DNA of 64,000 bases from Wolfiporia cocos (Eukaryota > Basidiomycota > Agaricomycetes > Polyporales > Phaeolaceae): contig JACCLO010000025.1 in the NCBI GenBank assembly GCA_029448655.1, positions 123,556 through 187,555 on the forward strand, given 5' to 3'. Below are positions 46,251 through 56,935 of this stretch, one piece after another (positions within the stretch are counted from its first letter, which is position 1; each line of letters begins with the position of its first letter). The position numbers and the translations under genes are program-made. A model generated the notes under the pieces. It searched no databases. It saw only the letters and a program-made list of their open reading frames with translations, and was not told where the DNA came from.

Positions 46251-46561
46251 CTCTATTATGTTTGTGTACGGCAGGCTCGATGCGATGTTAATTTTGGACA
46301 TATGATATGTACCACGTTGGTCCGGTCAAGTCTGGCAGCTGCGCAGTAAACGACGCGCAGTGGCTGCGCTCTTGATCTGCATCAATCTCTCTCCCGATCG
46401 AGGCACATTTCGGCGCGACGATCCAACGTCATCACGCGTCGGGCGCCTGTGCAGTGCTATGCCCAAGCGCCGGGCTAGGCAGTTACCAGCTTTACTACCC
46501 TTCTCCCGCATCACTAGTATCTACTATCCCACTCCACCCGTCGCTCCTCAGAGATACCACC

Positions 46562-48018
46562 ATGTCCGCCATCGACGAGAACTTCCCGCCAAAGCCAAAG
46601 TGGACCGCAAACGACATGCCCGACCTCACGGCAAGGTCATGATCGTCACGGGCGGGAACAGCGGCATTGGGAAGCAGACTGTCAAGGTGGGTTCCCGAGA
46701 ATTTCTATTGTGGCTGGATAGGCCCGTCAGTCGAGGCGCGCGGGATGCACAGAGTCCGAGCGTGCCTGATGCGCGATTCTTGCAGACCTGCTCAAACGGG
46801 GCGCCAAGGTATACATGCATCCCGGAACAAGGCCAAGGCCATGAAGGCATATTCGGCCTCCAGAAGGCGACAGGGGCGAGGCATCTTCCTCGAGCTCGAC
46901 CTGGCCAACCTTCGATCGGTCAAGAAGGCCGCGGCCGAGTTCCAGAGGTGAGTGGCTGCCGGATTCTCTAGGTGTTATGACAGCGTGACCGTGCGGAATC
47001 CACAGCAAGGAGAAGAAACTGCATGTCTTGTTCAACAACGCGTACGTGGCGCTGCTCGGACTCTATCTGCCCTAACACATTCTGACATTCGCCACAGCGG
47101 CGTCATGGTCCCGGCCCTCCACGAGCTGACCGCAGACGGCTACGATCTGCAGTTCGGCGTCAACGTGCTCGGTACGCAGTCCCGGCCCTGCGTTGTCTCC
47201 AGGCACTCACTCGACGCCAGGCACTTCTACTTCACGCGTCTGCTGCTCCCGACGATGATGGCGACCGTGCAAGCCGACAAGGAGGAAGACGCGCGTGGTC
47301 ACCGTCAGCTCGCACCGCCACCTGTTCACGAAGCTCAACTACGACGCCCTCCCGCGCCGGGAACGAGCGCACAGGATGGGCAGGCAGGAGCTGTACCAGA
47401 TGAGCAAATACGTGCGCGCCGTGGGCCCGTGTCGTGGTGCAGAGGCTGACGAGTGCGCCACAGGGCTGTGTGGCGTTTGCTTCTGAGCTTGCGAGACGGT
47501 ATGGCGGGCACGGCATTGTCTCGATCGCCGTCAACCCCGGTGGGTCCTTTGATTGGCAGTGCATGCGTCTACCTATACTGACATGCCTGGATCGGTCCAT
47601 CTATGTGCACCAGGCAATATCAGGACAGGAATTAGCCGACATGCGGGACCTGTTTCGCAAGTTTACACGGTATGCCACCCGACTCTGCAGCGTAGTCGTG
47701 CTGATCACAGGCGTTCGCGCAGCGTACCATGTTCCACTCAACGGAAAAGGGAGCCTTGACCCAGCTGTACGCCGGGACGGCGCCAGAAGCCGCGAAGATG
47801 AACGGCAAGGTGCGCACCTTTCTTCCTCCCCCTCCTCCTCCATGAACTCACCTCGACCACAATTGCAGTACCTGATCCCCTGGGCGCGCGTCAGCGAAGC
47901 GCGTGCAGACGCAGTGGAGCCCCCGACCGGGAAGAAGCTCTGGGAGTGGATGAAGGAGCAGGTGGCCGAGATCTACGACCTCGACCCTGGCATTCACGAC
48001 TTACGTTTGTTTTTTTAA
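46562..48018 (+). pseudogene. Short-chain dehydrogenase B (frameshifted)
   Basis: The start at 46562 reads MSAIDENFPPKPKWTAND. The glycine motif is VMIVTGGNSGIGKQTVK, reached only if one G is added at 46630-46631. Further pieces are RNKAKAMKA, FLELDLANLRSVKKAAAEF, LHVLFNNA, GVMVPALHELTADGYDLQF, HFYFTRLLLPTMMATV, RVVTVSSHRHLF, catalytic YQMSK, VAFASELARRYGGHGIVSI, FHSTEKGALTQLYAGTAPE and LIPWARVSEARADAV, closing at TAA 48016-48018. Two further one-base faults are seen near 46817 and 47290. Gene order, intron positions and motifs match dehydrogenase A, so the pair arose by tandem duplication. The downstream C-terminus differs from A. Confidence 0.85.
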
Positions 48019-48365
48019 GTCCGAGCTCGCTCATAGAGCGACACGTCACTAGAGCACCTGCGGCTCCCTTCGCAGCGTCTATCTTAGCCTTTACGGTTGA
48101 CTGCTATTATCTGAAATACCCATGTTTTGGTTGCTAGGTCTTGCTAATTCACGGCGGAAACGACTTCCAGTGTGACCGTGGCTGATAACCTGGCCGCGTC
48201 GACTGAATTGTGATTCTCGACAACATCGCTGCGGTATGAACGTTGAACGCTGAGGCACGGTCTGTATACATTTATCTATGCGAACATATGCCCGTAGTCG
48301 AATCTCGAATCCTATAGTCCGCCCAGTGAGAAAGAAAAATAGACGATGCAGGCGGTCAAGCAAAA

Positions 48366-48447
48366 CTCTCTGGCGGGGAGTCGAACCCCGCTTTCGCGCG
48401 CACTCGAAAGTGACAGGCGCGTGTACTAACCGATATACTACCAGAGA
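48366..48447 (-). tRNA. tRNA-Asp (anticodon GUC) with about 10 nt intron
   Basis: The minus strand folds as a cloverleaf. The acceptor TCTCTGG (48447-48441) pairs with CCAGAGA (48373-48367), with G as discriminator at 48366. The T arm is gcggg-gttcgac-tccccgc. The anticodon stem cgcgc/gcgcg encloses ctGTCac, giving anticodon GUC. About ten bases in the anticodon arm after position 37 exceed the normal 72 nt and are read as a canonical tRNA intron. Confidence 0.9.
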
Positions 48448-49586
48448 TTGATATTCGGGTGGTTAAAACTATATATAGTTTGGCATATCAATTTTCTCCT
48501 TACTAATCCTGATTCGGACAGCAGCGCTACAAACAAGCGCCTGAGCCCGCCCAAGCCACGAGGCCTGCCCTAAACCAGCGCAGTATATATGGAGCGCCCC
48601 GACATCGCTGTTTCCTCAGAACATACTCAGCTAGGATCTATTTTATAGTACCTAACTCGAGTCTCGCATGTTTACACATGCCACATCCTTCATATCCAGT
48701 CGATGACACCCGCGTCCACTCGTTATACCGAGAACATGTCCGCCTCGCGCGGATTCGAGGACGTTTGGTTGGCTCTTCTGTACCCCTTTGCGGGTGGTGC
48801 GGAGGGCTAGCCAGCGAGTTGGACGTCTGTCTGATGGATACTTTTCATATTATGTTTTGTACATGGTGTCGTGCAATGTATGGGGATTGGTTGGCCACAA
48901 TATATGCTATAGCGAAAATTTTTTAGAGCGTCTCGTTCGGAGTTCTACGACTTGATTGATGTGAGGAAGCAATGTGTATTTCGTTGGAGTGATACCATTG
49001 CGTTCTTCTGCACGCAGAAAATTGTTCTTACGTAGTTCGCCATGGGAGTGTTGTTTGTAAGTCCAAGCTTCACAACATGAACTTGCGCGACCTGTATCAT
49101 TCGCTTTCTTTCAACTCTATGCATATACGCACTGCTCGAGTGCCGACATTACGGTCACAATCAACGGTGAAAAACGGAGCAAACGACCCATCGAGAATCG
49201 ATATAGCGATAGATAGGCGTAGACGTGGACGGTCGTGAAAAAAAAAGTAAAGTTAGGTCCTTAGCCAAGCCAGAGCGTACTTGATATTGGAGGTAAACGA
49301 CCTGCGATTACGGAGATCTAGAGTAGCATAGAATAGCGTACAACGTCGTCAGCTGCGTGCGTAAGTTCTGTTTGTGGGTCGACGGACGGGCAGGTGGGTA
49401 GGTGCAGGGAGGTGAAGGGAGGGGTTGGCAGTGGGGATCAAACGACGGTGGACTGGTTTTGAGATGGGCGCGACGAGCAAGGAGGGTTCATTAAGGAGAG
49501 CGGCCATCATGACGAAGGACACCGATGTCCGCGGCACGCTGTCGCCCACTGGCGTCTCCGCGCGTGCAAAGCCCACGCGCACGCGC
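48448..49586. other. Intergenic stretch
   Basis: It holds a TATA-like tatatat near 48584-48591. About 110 bp later comes a 35-codon ORF that starts near 48704 and ends at TAG near 48811. Nothing supports this ORF beyond that spacing. The right end should contain the 3' UTR of the membrane protein at 49587. Confidence 0.45.
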
Positions 49587-51129
49587 TCACTGATCGCGGT
49601 GGATCTGGTCGTACCGCGGCGGGACCTCCGCGAGGCCGCTCTCGCCCTCCTCGTCCTCGGGCGTCGCGTCGAGCCGCCCCCCGTCCTGGTGCTGCACCAC
49701 GTCCGCATTCGCGACCGCGAGCCCCCGCCGGCCGTTCGCCTCGCGCTCCTTGCTCGACGGCAGCACCGCCGCCGCGGCGCCCGCGCCGACGCCCGCATAC
49801 CCGTACGCGCCCTGCCCGCCCGAGTTCGCCGTCGAGCTCGTCATCGAGAGCGACGGCCCGGGCGACGGCTGCCGGAAGTCGGGCGCGTACCCCGCGCCCG
49901 CGCCCTGGCCCGCGTAGTACGCCGAGTAGTCCGGGTACCCGCCGTGCTCCGCCGACGCCGCGTAGTGCGACTGCGACTGCGACTGCGAGTAGTGCGACGG
50001 CGCGGAGCCCAGCGGCGGCGCGCCGCCCTGCGTGCTCGCGAGCCCGCCCGCGAGGAACGCGGGCACGCCTGCGCCCGGCGCCGCGTACTGGCGCATCTCG
50101 TCCGACCCCGCGCCGCCGCTGCCGTACGCGGAGCCCGCGGACCCGCCGTACGCGGACTGCGGGCCCGCGGCGGCGGTGCCGTTGCCGTTGATCGGGCCCG
50201 CGCCGCCGGGCGTGTACGTGTACGGCTCGACGTCGTCTCCGCCGGCGAGGTCGACGTTCGGGAGCGTCGCGCCCGTGACGCGGTCCGGGTCGAAGTTGCC
50301 GTCGAAGTCGTCGCGGCGCCTGCGGCGGCAGAGGAGGGCGAGGAGGGCGAGGAGGACGAGGAGCCCGCCGACGCCGCCGACGACGCCGCCGACGATCGCG
50401 CCGGTGTGCGAGGTGCTTGTGTCGGTGTGTGCGGTCGTCGCGACGCCGACGGTCTGGGTCGTCAGTTGCGTAATTGTCGATGTCAGGACAGAGCCCGCGG
50501 CATTTGTCGTGCTATAAATAGGGCCAGGGGGTGAGTAAGGGGAAATAGGCGCGGGGAGATGAGGCATACACAAGGACGCTGGTGTGCGTGGAGGTGGAGG
50601 TGGAGAAGGAGGTGAAGGTCGAGGAGGACGACGAGGAGCTGGACTGCCCCGAACTGCTCGACGAGCCGGTTGTATCTCCATTTGAGGAGGAGGACGAATT
50701 TGCGGGTGGGGGTGTCGAGGTCGGCGTGGAGTTGGAGGTCGAAAAACTGGAGGAGCTCGAGTGGGTCGGCGGAGGGGTCGAGGTCGTGCTCGAGGTCGTG
50801 GACGAGGAGGTAGGGGTGGGGGTGGTGGTGGTGGAGGGGGAGGTGGATGTGGAGGATGAGTGTGTCGATGAGCTCGTCGAGGAAAGCGTCGTGCTTGTGC
50901 TCGTCGACGACGAATCTGAAGAGGAGGAGGAGGTCGTGTGGTCAGTACTCGAAGACGATGTAGAGTGAGCGGTCGTAGAGTCTGCAGATGCCGAGGAAGA
51001 TTCAGAGCCCGTAGCCAGCGAGATGCCAGACGTAGGCGGCGCCGCAGACGGCGTGGAGAGCGACGGATTGAGCGGTAAGGACGACATGCCGTGCGTGCTC
51101 TCGACGGAGGAGGATGCAACAGTAGACAT
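49587..51129 (-). CDS. Mucin-like single-pass membrane protein 1
   Basis: Exons are 51129-50570 and 50511-49587 with a 58 bp intron, 494 residues. Residues about 1-210 are almost entirely Ser, Thr and Pro, as expected of a heavily O-glycosylated ectodomain. Residues about 225-250 are one membrane helix (AIVGGVVGGVGGLLVLLALL) followed by a basic stop-transfer CRRRRR. The cytoplasmic tail is rich in Gly, Ala, Tyr and Ser and contains SQSQSQS repeats and an acidic end. No signal peptide follows the chosen ATG, so an upstream exon may be missing or the protein is inserted by its helix. The layout recalls fungal wall-stress sensors (Wsc/Mid2 type), but no WSC cysteine domain is seen. Family not identified. 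Confidence 0.8.
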
Positions 51130-54100
51130 GCGGGGACAAAGGTCGCATTCGGAGCGAATCCGCGGCGCCAGGATTATACGGCATGAGGCCTGTGCCAATA
51201 GGGCTCGGTGGGGCCACGGCCGGCACGCGCATGAAACGCAGCCGGGTGCAGCCTATCGCGAGTTTGATAAGGCGAATTATGTACACTCACCGGGCGGATT
51301 TGCGCTCGAGGACATGCTCGCTGCGGGCGGCGGGGACGAGGAGGACATCGGCGGGCAGACAGAGGCAGGCGTGCGCCCGCGAGCCCTGCCCGCTATATAA
51401 AGGAGGCGTGAGTCCCCCGAAATCGCCCTGTGCAGCCGCCCGCCATGCGCTCCGGTCACATGTCTTTTTTCGCCGTCGGAGCGTCGGCGCGCAGACAATC
51501 CGCGTTTGGTTTCCGAGATTCGCGGCTGGAGTCCGCGATCCCGCCGTTACGCGCAAGCATGCGCAATGGCGGCTGCGTGCCCGCTGCAATGCAGAGGGAG
51601 GTATGCACAATATTAATCGCATCGCGCCCGCTGAGGAGTGGCGCCGGGGACGCGAGCCCGGGCTGCGTGCGAGCTTGGCGGAGGCCTCCACCTGTGTTCT
51701 CGTGGTCCGACCTCGGCAAATCCAGCAGGCCCCAGTGTCTTCTCTCGCACGGCATGCGCACCGCGCTTGTCCTGCTCACATGTACGCAGCGGTCGTCCCC
51801 GCGGAATGCATGCGCGCGCATCACGCAGGGCCGCGGACTGTGTCACGCACGATAATAGGAGTGGCACGCGTGGAGAGGCATGTCGAATGGGACACGGCGT
51901 CTGTCTGCTGCTTCTCGCACACGTTTGGGGGCACGGCGAGTCACGCCACGACCCCGGCGTCGGCCTGCGATGCTTCCCAGCTCCAGCGTCAGCGATGGAC
52001 AATGGCGTCTCGCTCTGCTTGCTGCGCTTTCAGCTAACCTGGGCGACACGTTGATCCATGTGCGGCGTGCACAAATCGATCCTCAGTGGTGCGTCACTCA
52101 AGGCACCGCCGCTCGCTGTATCTGTCAGTAAGTGGTGCAGGCTCCCCCAGAACATCTACGTGCTCCATCATCCCCGCAGCTGTCGGGCCCCTTGCGTCCC
52201 ACGCCTCCATGGTTCTACTCACGCTGCTGCGCCGACCCGCCGGCTGTGGGCCCCTCCCAATGCCGGCTTGCAGGCGGTGACTGCGTTCCTCGCTGCCCCT
52301 ATGCAGGTCAGGACCGCGAACTCGCCCCCACCTCGTACGACGAAATACATCTGCGCAGACGCTGGGGAGTGGAGCAGTTGATCACGGCAGGTCCGTGTCG
52401 CACCGCAAAATCGTCTCTCACCGCGAGCTGTTGTGAAACAACCCCCGTGGCGGTGCAGCCACAGTTCACTGTCCTCTCCTTGGCGCCGTATGTACGAATC
52501 TACCGCGCCGTCTATGCTATTCTCCCCCTGCGCATGTGCTCGCAGGACTGCCACCCGGACCTTGCGGCGCACTGCCCGTCCGTCCCCGAGAGCACTACCC
52601 CTTGGCAGCTGGCGCGCGTCGCGGTCACGTGGACGCGACTCATTAAGCCGCGCGTCGCCTTTCGCGCGTCCTCGGCGCATCATCCCGCCCATCCGACGGG
52701 GAAGGTCTCGAACTATGCCACACCCTGACGAGTCTTCCATTCTCCACCGCTCGATCTATAGCGGGCCCCGCCGCGGTACCGCTCGCCGGCTTCTCTTTCT
52801 CTTCGAACAGCACACGCGCGGGAAGCGCATCCGCGAGCTGCAGCTCCAACAGTACTTCTTGCTTCCCTCGATCACGGAGGAGCACCGACGACAGCCGCGA
52901 TTCATCGACGTCGACGGCCTCGGGAAGGACGTACCTCCGCAGTCATCAGATATATGCTTCTGAACCACCTCGGCGATGCTTTCCCCCCGACGTCGCATAT
53001 ATATCCGTCTCGTCGGGGCGAGCGTGGCAGACTGACTGCGGCGCACTGATCGAGACGGGGCTCTGGTCGACTGTGGCGCGTCGTGTCAGTGCGCGTGCGC
53101 GTGAAACGACCCAGAGTGGGTATATAGCATGATGCCACAAGCTTCCCGCCGACACTGACGTGACATGTTCCATATGTGGCCCTTCGACATATCCTCATAT
53201 GCTACTCGCAGTCTGTGCCCGATACTTCGGCGACGTGTGATCGATTGATCCTGAGAACCTACCGGCTGCAGAGTCGATCTCTTCCGTGCGCCGATGAACA
53301 GGATGATGAGCCTAGAAGTGCGGTCGGGACAGATCGCGGCGCTGCGGGACGTGTCGGTCATTGATTCCAGACGTCCGACGGGGCAAAATGTGACTCGGCG
53401 TCGGTGAGTGGGAGTGGGATGCGGACTTCGAGTGGGCATGTCCTTTCCTCTGAGACCGAGGTACACTTGCCGATGCCCTGAACCCGGGATGGCCAGGCAG
53501 CATGCGCGGCATCTGCTATGTCAAATTCACGGAGATATATGCGTGTACGGTCCACTTTGTCTAACGCACTGTCGAGGAGTTGAGTCCAGACCCGTTCAAT
53601 ACGCCTTCTCAACGTCGCACAGGAGTTGGCAATCCCGATGTGTGTGAGGGCCCAGGCCCTAACAACCTTCTGCTGGCCAAAGCTCGATCACACACCAAAT
53701 GATGCTGCCAGTGGCCAGGCCTGGTACCCGGGTAAGTATTCGGTATCTTATGCAAATCCGTCTCGTCATGGCGCGCGCCACAACGAAACAAGCTATGCAC
53801 TTGCAATTGCATATCCACCGTGATAAGTACGAATCCCCATGCACACTCGCAGCGCCCTGAGCCAGCGGCCTAGTGTGCCGTGGTCGAACCATGCTGCGAC
53901 AAGCCGGAATGGTGAGATTGTCAATGTCAGTAGTGAGCGGTATCGTGGGTACGTGCGAAACGCAACAAAAAGCGCGAGCAATGAAGGGTGAAACGTGCAT
54001 GGGTCCGTGCTATCCTATCCGAGTCCAAGCCGGGCGTATTACATACACAGCAAAAACGTCTACAGTCCGAGAAAACCCACGAAGCATGCATAGCAGCACT

Positions 54101-54207
54101 ACGGCGAAGCAGATCTACACTACACTCACAAAAATTCCGCGAGGCGGCGGGCGACAGACGGCAAAGCAAAATCCGCGAGGCGGTCCGCGTCCCCACGGCG
54201 GGCGCGC
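51130..54207. other. GC-rich intergenic region
   Basis: This is 3.1 kb between the start of membrane protein 1 and the end of membrane protein 2. It has many long GC-rich frames on both strands without domains; I regard them as chance. On the minus strand a TATA-like tttatata near 51393-51400 could serve membrane protein 1, with a possible 5' leader intron at about 51289-51187. A CACGTG block at 52611-52660 resembles one upstream of dehydrogenase A. Confidence 0.5.
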
Positions 54208-56075
54208 CTAGATCGCCTCGCCCATGGGTATGCCGGGCTCCTCGTCCTCCGACGGGCGCAGCCGCGCGGCGCCGCCCAGCGGCGGGCTCGCCGCGCTCAT
54301 GATCGACGCCGTCTCCGCGCCCATGTTCGTCACGAACAGCGGGCTGTGCCACGGCGTGCGCTCCGGCGAGCCCGGCGACTCCGGCGCGGCGAGCAGCGGC
54401 GCGCCCGACGGCGTGCGCGTGTGCCCGCCCCCGCCCCCGCCTGCCCCTCCCCCACTCGCAGCGCGCGTGGGGCCCATGACGTCGTCGACGATGCGCGCGA
54501 GGTCGTCCGACGAGCCCGTGCCCGCGAGCGGGTCGATCAGCGGCGCGCGCGGCGGCGGCCAGACCGCCTCTTGGAAGATGGAGCCCGACTCGGACGCGCG
54601 CAGGCCGAGGAGGTACGGGCTCGGCGTGTGCCGCTCGCCCGCGCCCGGCGGCGAGACACCCGCCGGCGGGGGGACGCCTGCGCCGGGCGGCGGGGCGCTG
54701 GCACCTGCGCCAGGCGGCGGGGGGACGCCCGCACCTGCACCGGGCGGGGCGGCGGCGAACGCGGGCGCGGGGTCGGCGGCCATGTGCGGGTGCATCGGCG
54801 CGCCGGAGAGGCTGGCGGCGATGAAGGACGAGGCGGCGCGGGAGGAGGGGGCGGACGGGAAGTCGCGGTAGCCCTGCATGGGGAGGTCGTCGTCCATGTC
54901 CTCGCCGGCGAGGAGCATGTTGCGGGGCGTGGGGCGCTTGCGGCGGAAGAAGAACGGCTTCTTGTCCTGGTGCCGCCGGTAGAAGAGCGCCATCGCGAGC
55001 GCGAGCGCGAGAAAGGCCGTCACGCCGACGACGCTGCCCGCGATGATCCCCGCGTTCGTCGAGCTCGACGTGCCCGGCTGGCTCGAGCTGATCACCGTCG
55101 CGCCGATGGAGAAGCTCTGCGGGAGGGTCAGCGTGGGGGGCGGGTGCGGGGGGTGGACGTACCGTGGTTGGTGTCCCGTTGACGGTGACTATGACGGCGG
55201 ACGTGAAGGTGGACGTGACTTCGTGCTCGTTGCTTGATGGCGTCGTGGATGATGAGGATGGCGTAGGCGTAGGCGTCGGCTGGTTAGGCGACGTCGGCCC
55301 GGGCAAGGGCGAAGAGGATGAACTCGTTGGACTTGATGTTGGAGTGGGGGACTGTGGCGATGAGGAACTCGATGTCTGCGGAGGCGGTGAGGACGATGTA
55401 GATGTGGATGTAGATGTGGATGAGGATGTGGATGAGGATGTCGACTGTGTTGATGAAGAAGATGAATGCGTAGGGCTAGAACTGGAGGACTCTGACGAAG
55501 ACGAGGATGTTGATGTCGTCGACTGCGTAGTGGAAGAAGTCGAGGTGTGTGTTTGGCTCGAAGACGATGTCGAATCGCTCGAAGACGAGGTGCTGTTATC
55601 TGTAGAGCTCGACCTGATTTTGGATCGTCGCAGGGGGCACTTGCAAATTCAAACGGATGTACTCACGATACGGTAGCCGGCGGAGGGGTGGAAGTGCTCG
55701 ACGGCGCATTGGACGAGGTGGACGGATTACTAGATTCGCGAGATGGAACTGAAGTAGATGTATTGCTCGGAGAGGCGGTATTTGAGGTTGCAGTATTATC
55801 AGAGGTGGAGGTAGCCGATGTCGAGGTTTGCGCTGCTGCGGCTTGAGTTTCAGAAGAGGTAGCACCTGAATCGCCTGAGGACGATCCCTGCGACGCCTGT
55901 CTCGCAGCGTACTAGGATGAAATTCGCGTCATTTGGCGATGCACGAGAGGGACGCAGTCACTCGCACCTGCACCTGCACAGCCGAGGACGCCCGTGAGGC
56001 CACTGACGGCGTCACAGCCATCGCCCGCTTCTTTTCCGCAACGCCAAATGTCTTGGTGACGAGGACCATTGTCAT
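54208..56075 (-). CDS. Mucin-like single-pass membrane protein 2
   Basis: Clear exons are 55911-55667, 55613-55163 and 55116-54208, all in frame. The first exon upstream of 55911 is uncertain; an ATG at 56075 is the nearest candidate. About 230 residues of Ser/Thr/Pro-rich ectodomain lead to EVTSTFTSAVIVTVNGTPTT, then one membrane helix (AGIIAGSVVGVTAFLALALA) and a stop-transfer region YRRHQDKKPFFFRRKR. The tail of about 240 residues has Gly/Ala/Pro-rich repeats and ends GEAI before TAG 54208-54210. Arrangement and orientation match membrane protein 1, yet the tails do not resemble each other, so they are either old paralogues or convergent in composition. Function unknown; a surface sensor role is speculative. 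Confidence 0.75.
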
Positions 56076-56935
56076 CTAGTAGGGGAAATGACAGAGTAGA
56101 GAGGAGCAGACAGAAAAGCACATAGCCTGGAGCACGATTGCGGGACGAGTCGGCGCAGCCACACAGCAGCCTCGATACGTTGCCCGCACGTGGAAGATTC
56201 CTGGAATGCAGGCGCTTGTTCTAGATGCTAGATGCTTGATGCGCCCGCGGTCAAATAATCCCACTCCGGCGTCGGACACCCGTTGGAGCCGCCCATATTT
56301 GCGTTCGCGTTTGACGATGGGATAGCCGTCAGTGGCTGCATATTGCGGGCCGGAGGACTTAGGTGAAGGGTCTTTTCGTCCGTGGATGTTCGTGCGTGGT
56401 GCATGTGCGGATAGGGTCGTATAATCAACGCAGCTCAAAGTCGCCGTTATGCAATTATGATGATGACAAGGAAGGGGTGATGTGGCGCGCGCCGAAAGCA
56501 GCAGGTGGCCTGCCTGATCAGGGTCTGGCGGATGATCGAGATTCGGTACTCAAGCCTGACATATATAGGTACGTATGCCCTCACTGCACCTCAGAAGGCG
56601 TTCTAAATTTGACTGTGGTCAAATTCTTTCCCCACATTCGACTCTTACTGCTTGTCGTGAACGCTCATGCAACGTACCATCTTGTTCACAATGTGTGCCA
56701 AGCGTTGAAGCTGCCGGGCCCGGGTAGACGCATGCACCTTGCAAATTTGACATAGCAGATACTGCGCATCGGCCACTCCGGGCTCAGAACACCGACAATT
56801 CACGAATCCCGACAGAGAGAAATGCTCATTCGGAGTCCGCTTCCCGCTCCCGCTCAGCGACCCGACTCAGACGTCTACACGTGCCCCCTCGCTATTAACG
56901 CAGCACTGCCGTGATCCGATCCGATTGCACATATC
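56076..56935. promoter_or_regulatory. Divergent promoter region, membrane protein 2 and oxidoreductase
   Basis: This is 860 bp between divergent starts. A TATA-like catatata lies near 56562-56570. No gene is recognised; a 130-codon plus frame at 56363-56755 lacks family features. Confidence 0.45.

Noticed and set aside
48704..48811. 35-codon ORF after a TATA-like box
   Set aside because: No family resemblance and no CaaX end that would suggest a pheromone precursor; spacing alone is not enough.
49425..50534. 369-codon plus-strand ORF opposite membrane protein 1
   Set aside because: It is the complement of a GC-rich coding exon; its Arg/Ala/Val-rich content and lack of domains are typical of antisense shadows.
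52132..52728. 198-codon plus ORF in the GC-rich intergenic region
   Set aside because: Cys/Pro/Arg-rich with no domain, no splice structure and no conserved start context.
54346..55182. 278-codon plus-strand ORF opposite membrane protein 2
   Set aside because: Antisense shadow of the GC-rich last exon; no start context or domain.
53927..55306. 459-codon minus-strand ORF
   Set aside because: It starts in the true frame of membrane protein 2 but runs through an intron into the wrong frame; the spliced reading is far more coherent.
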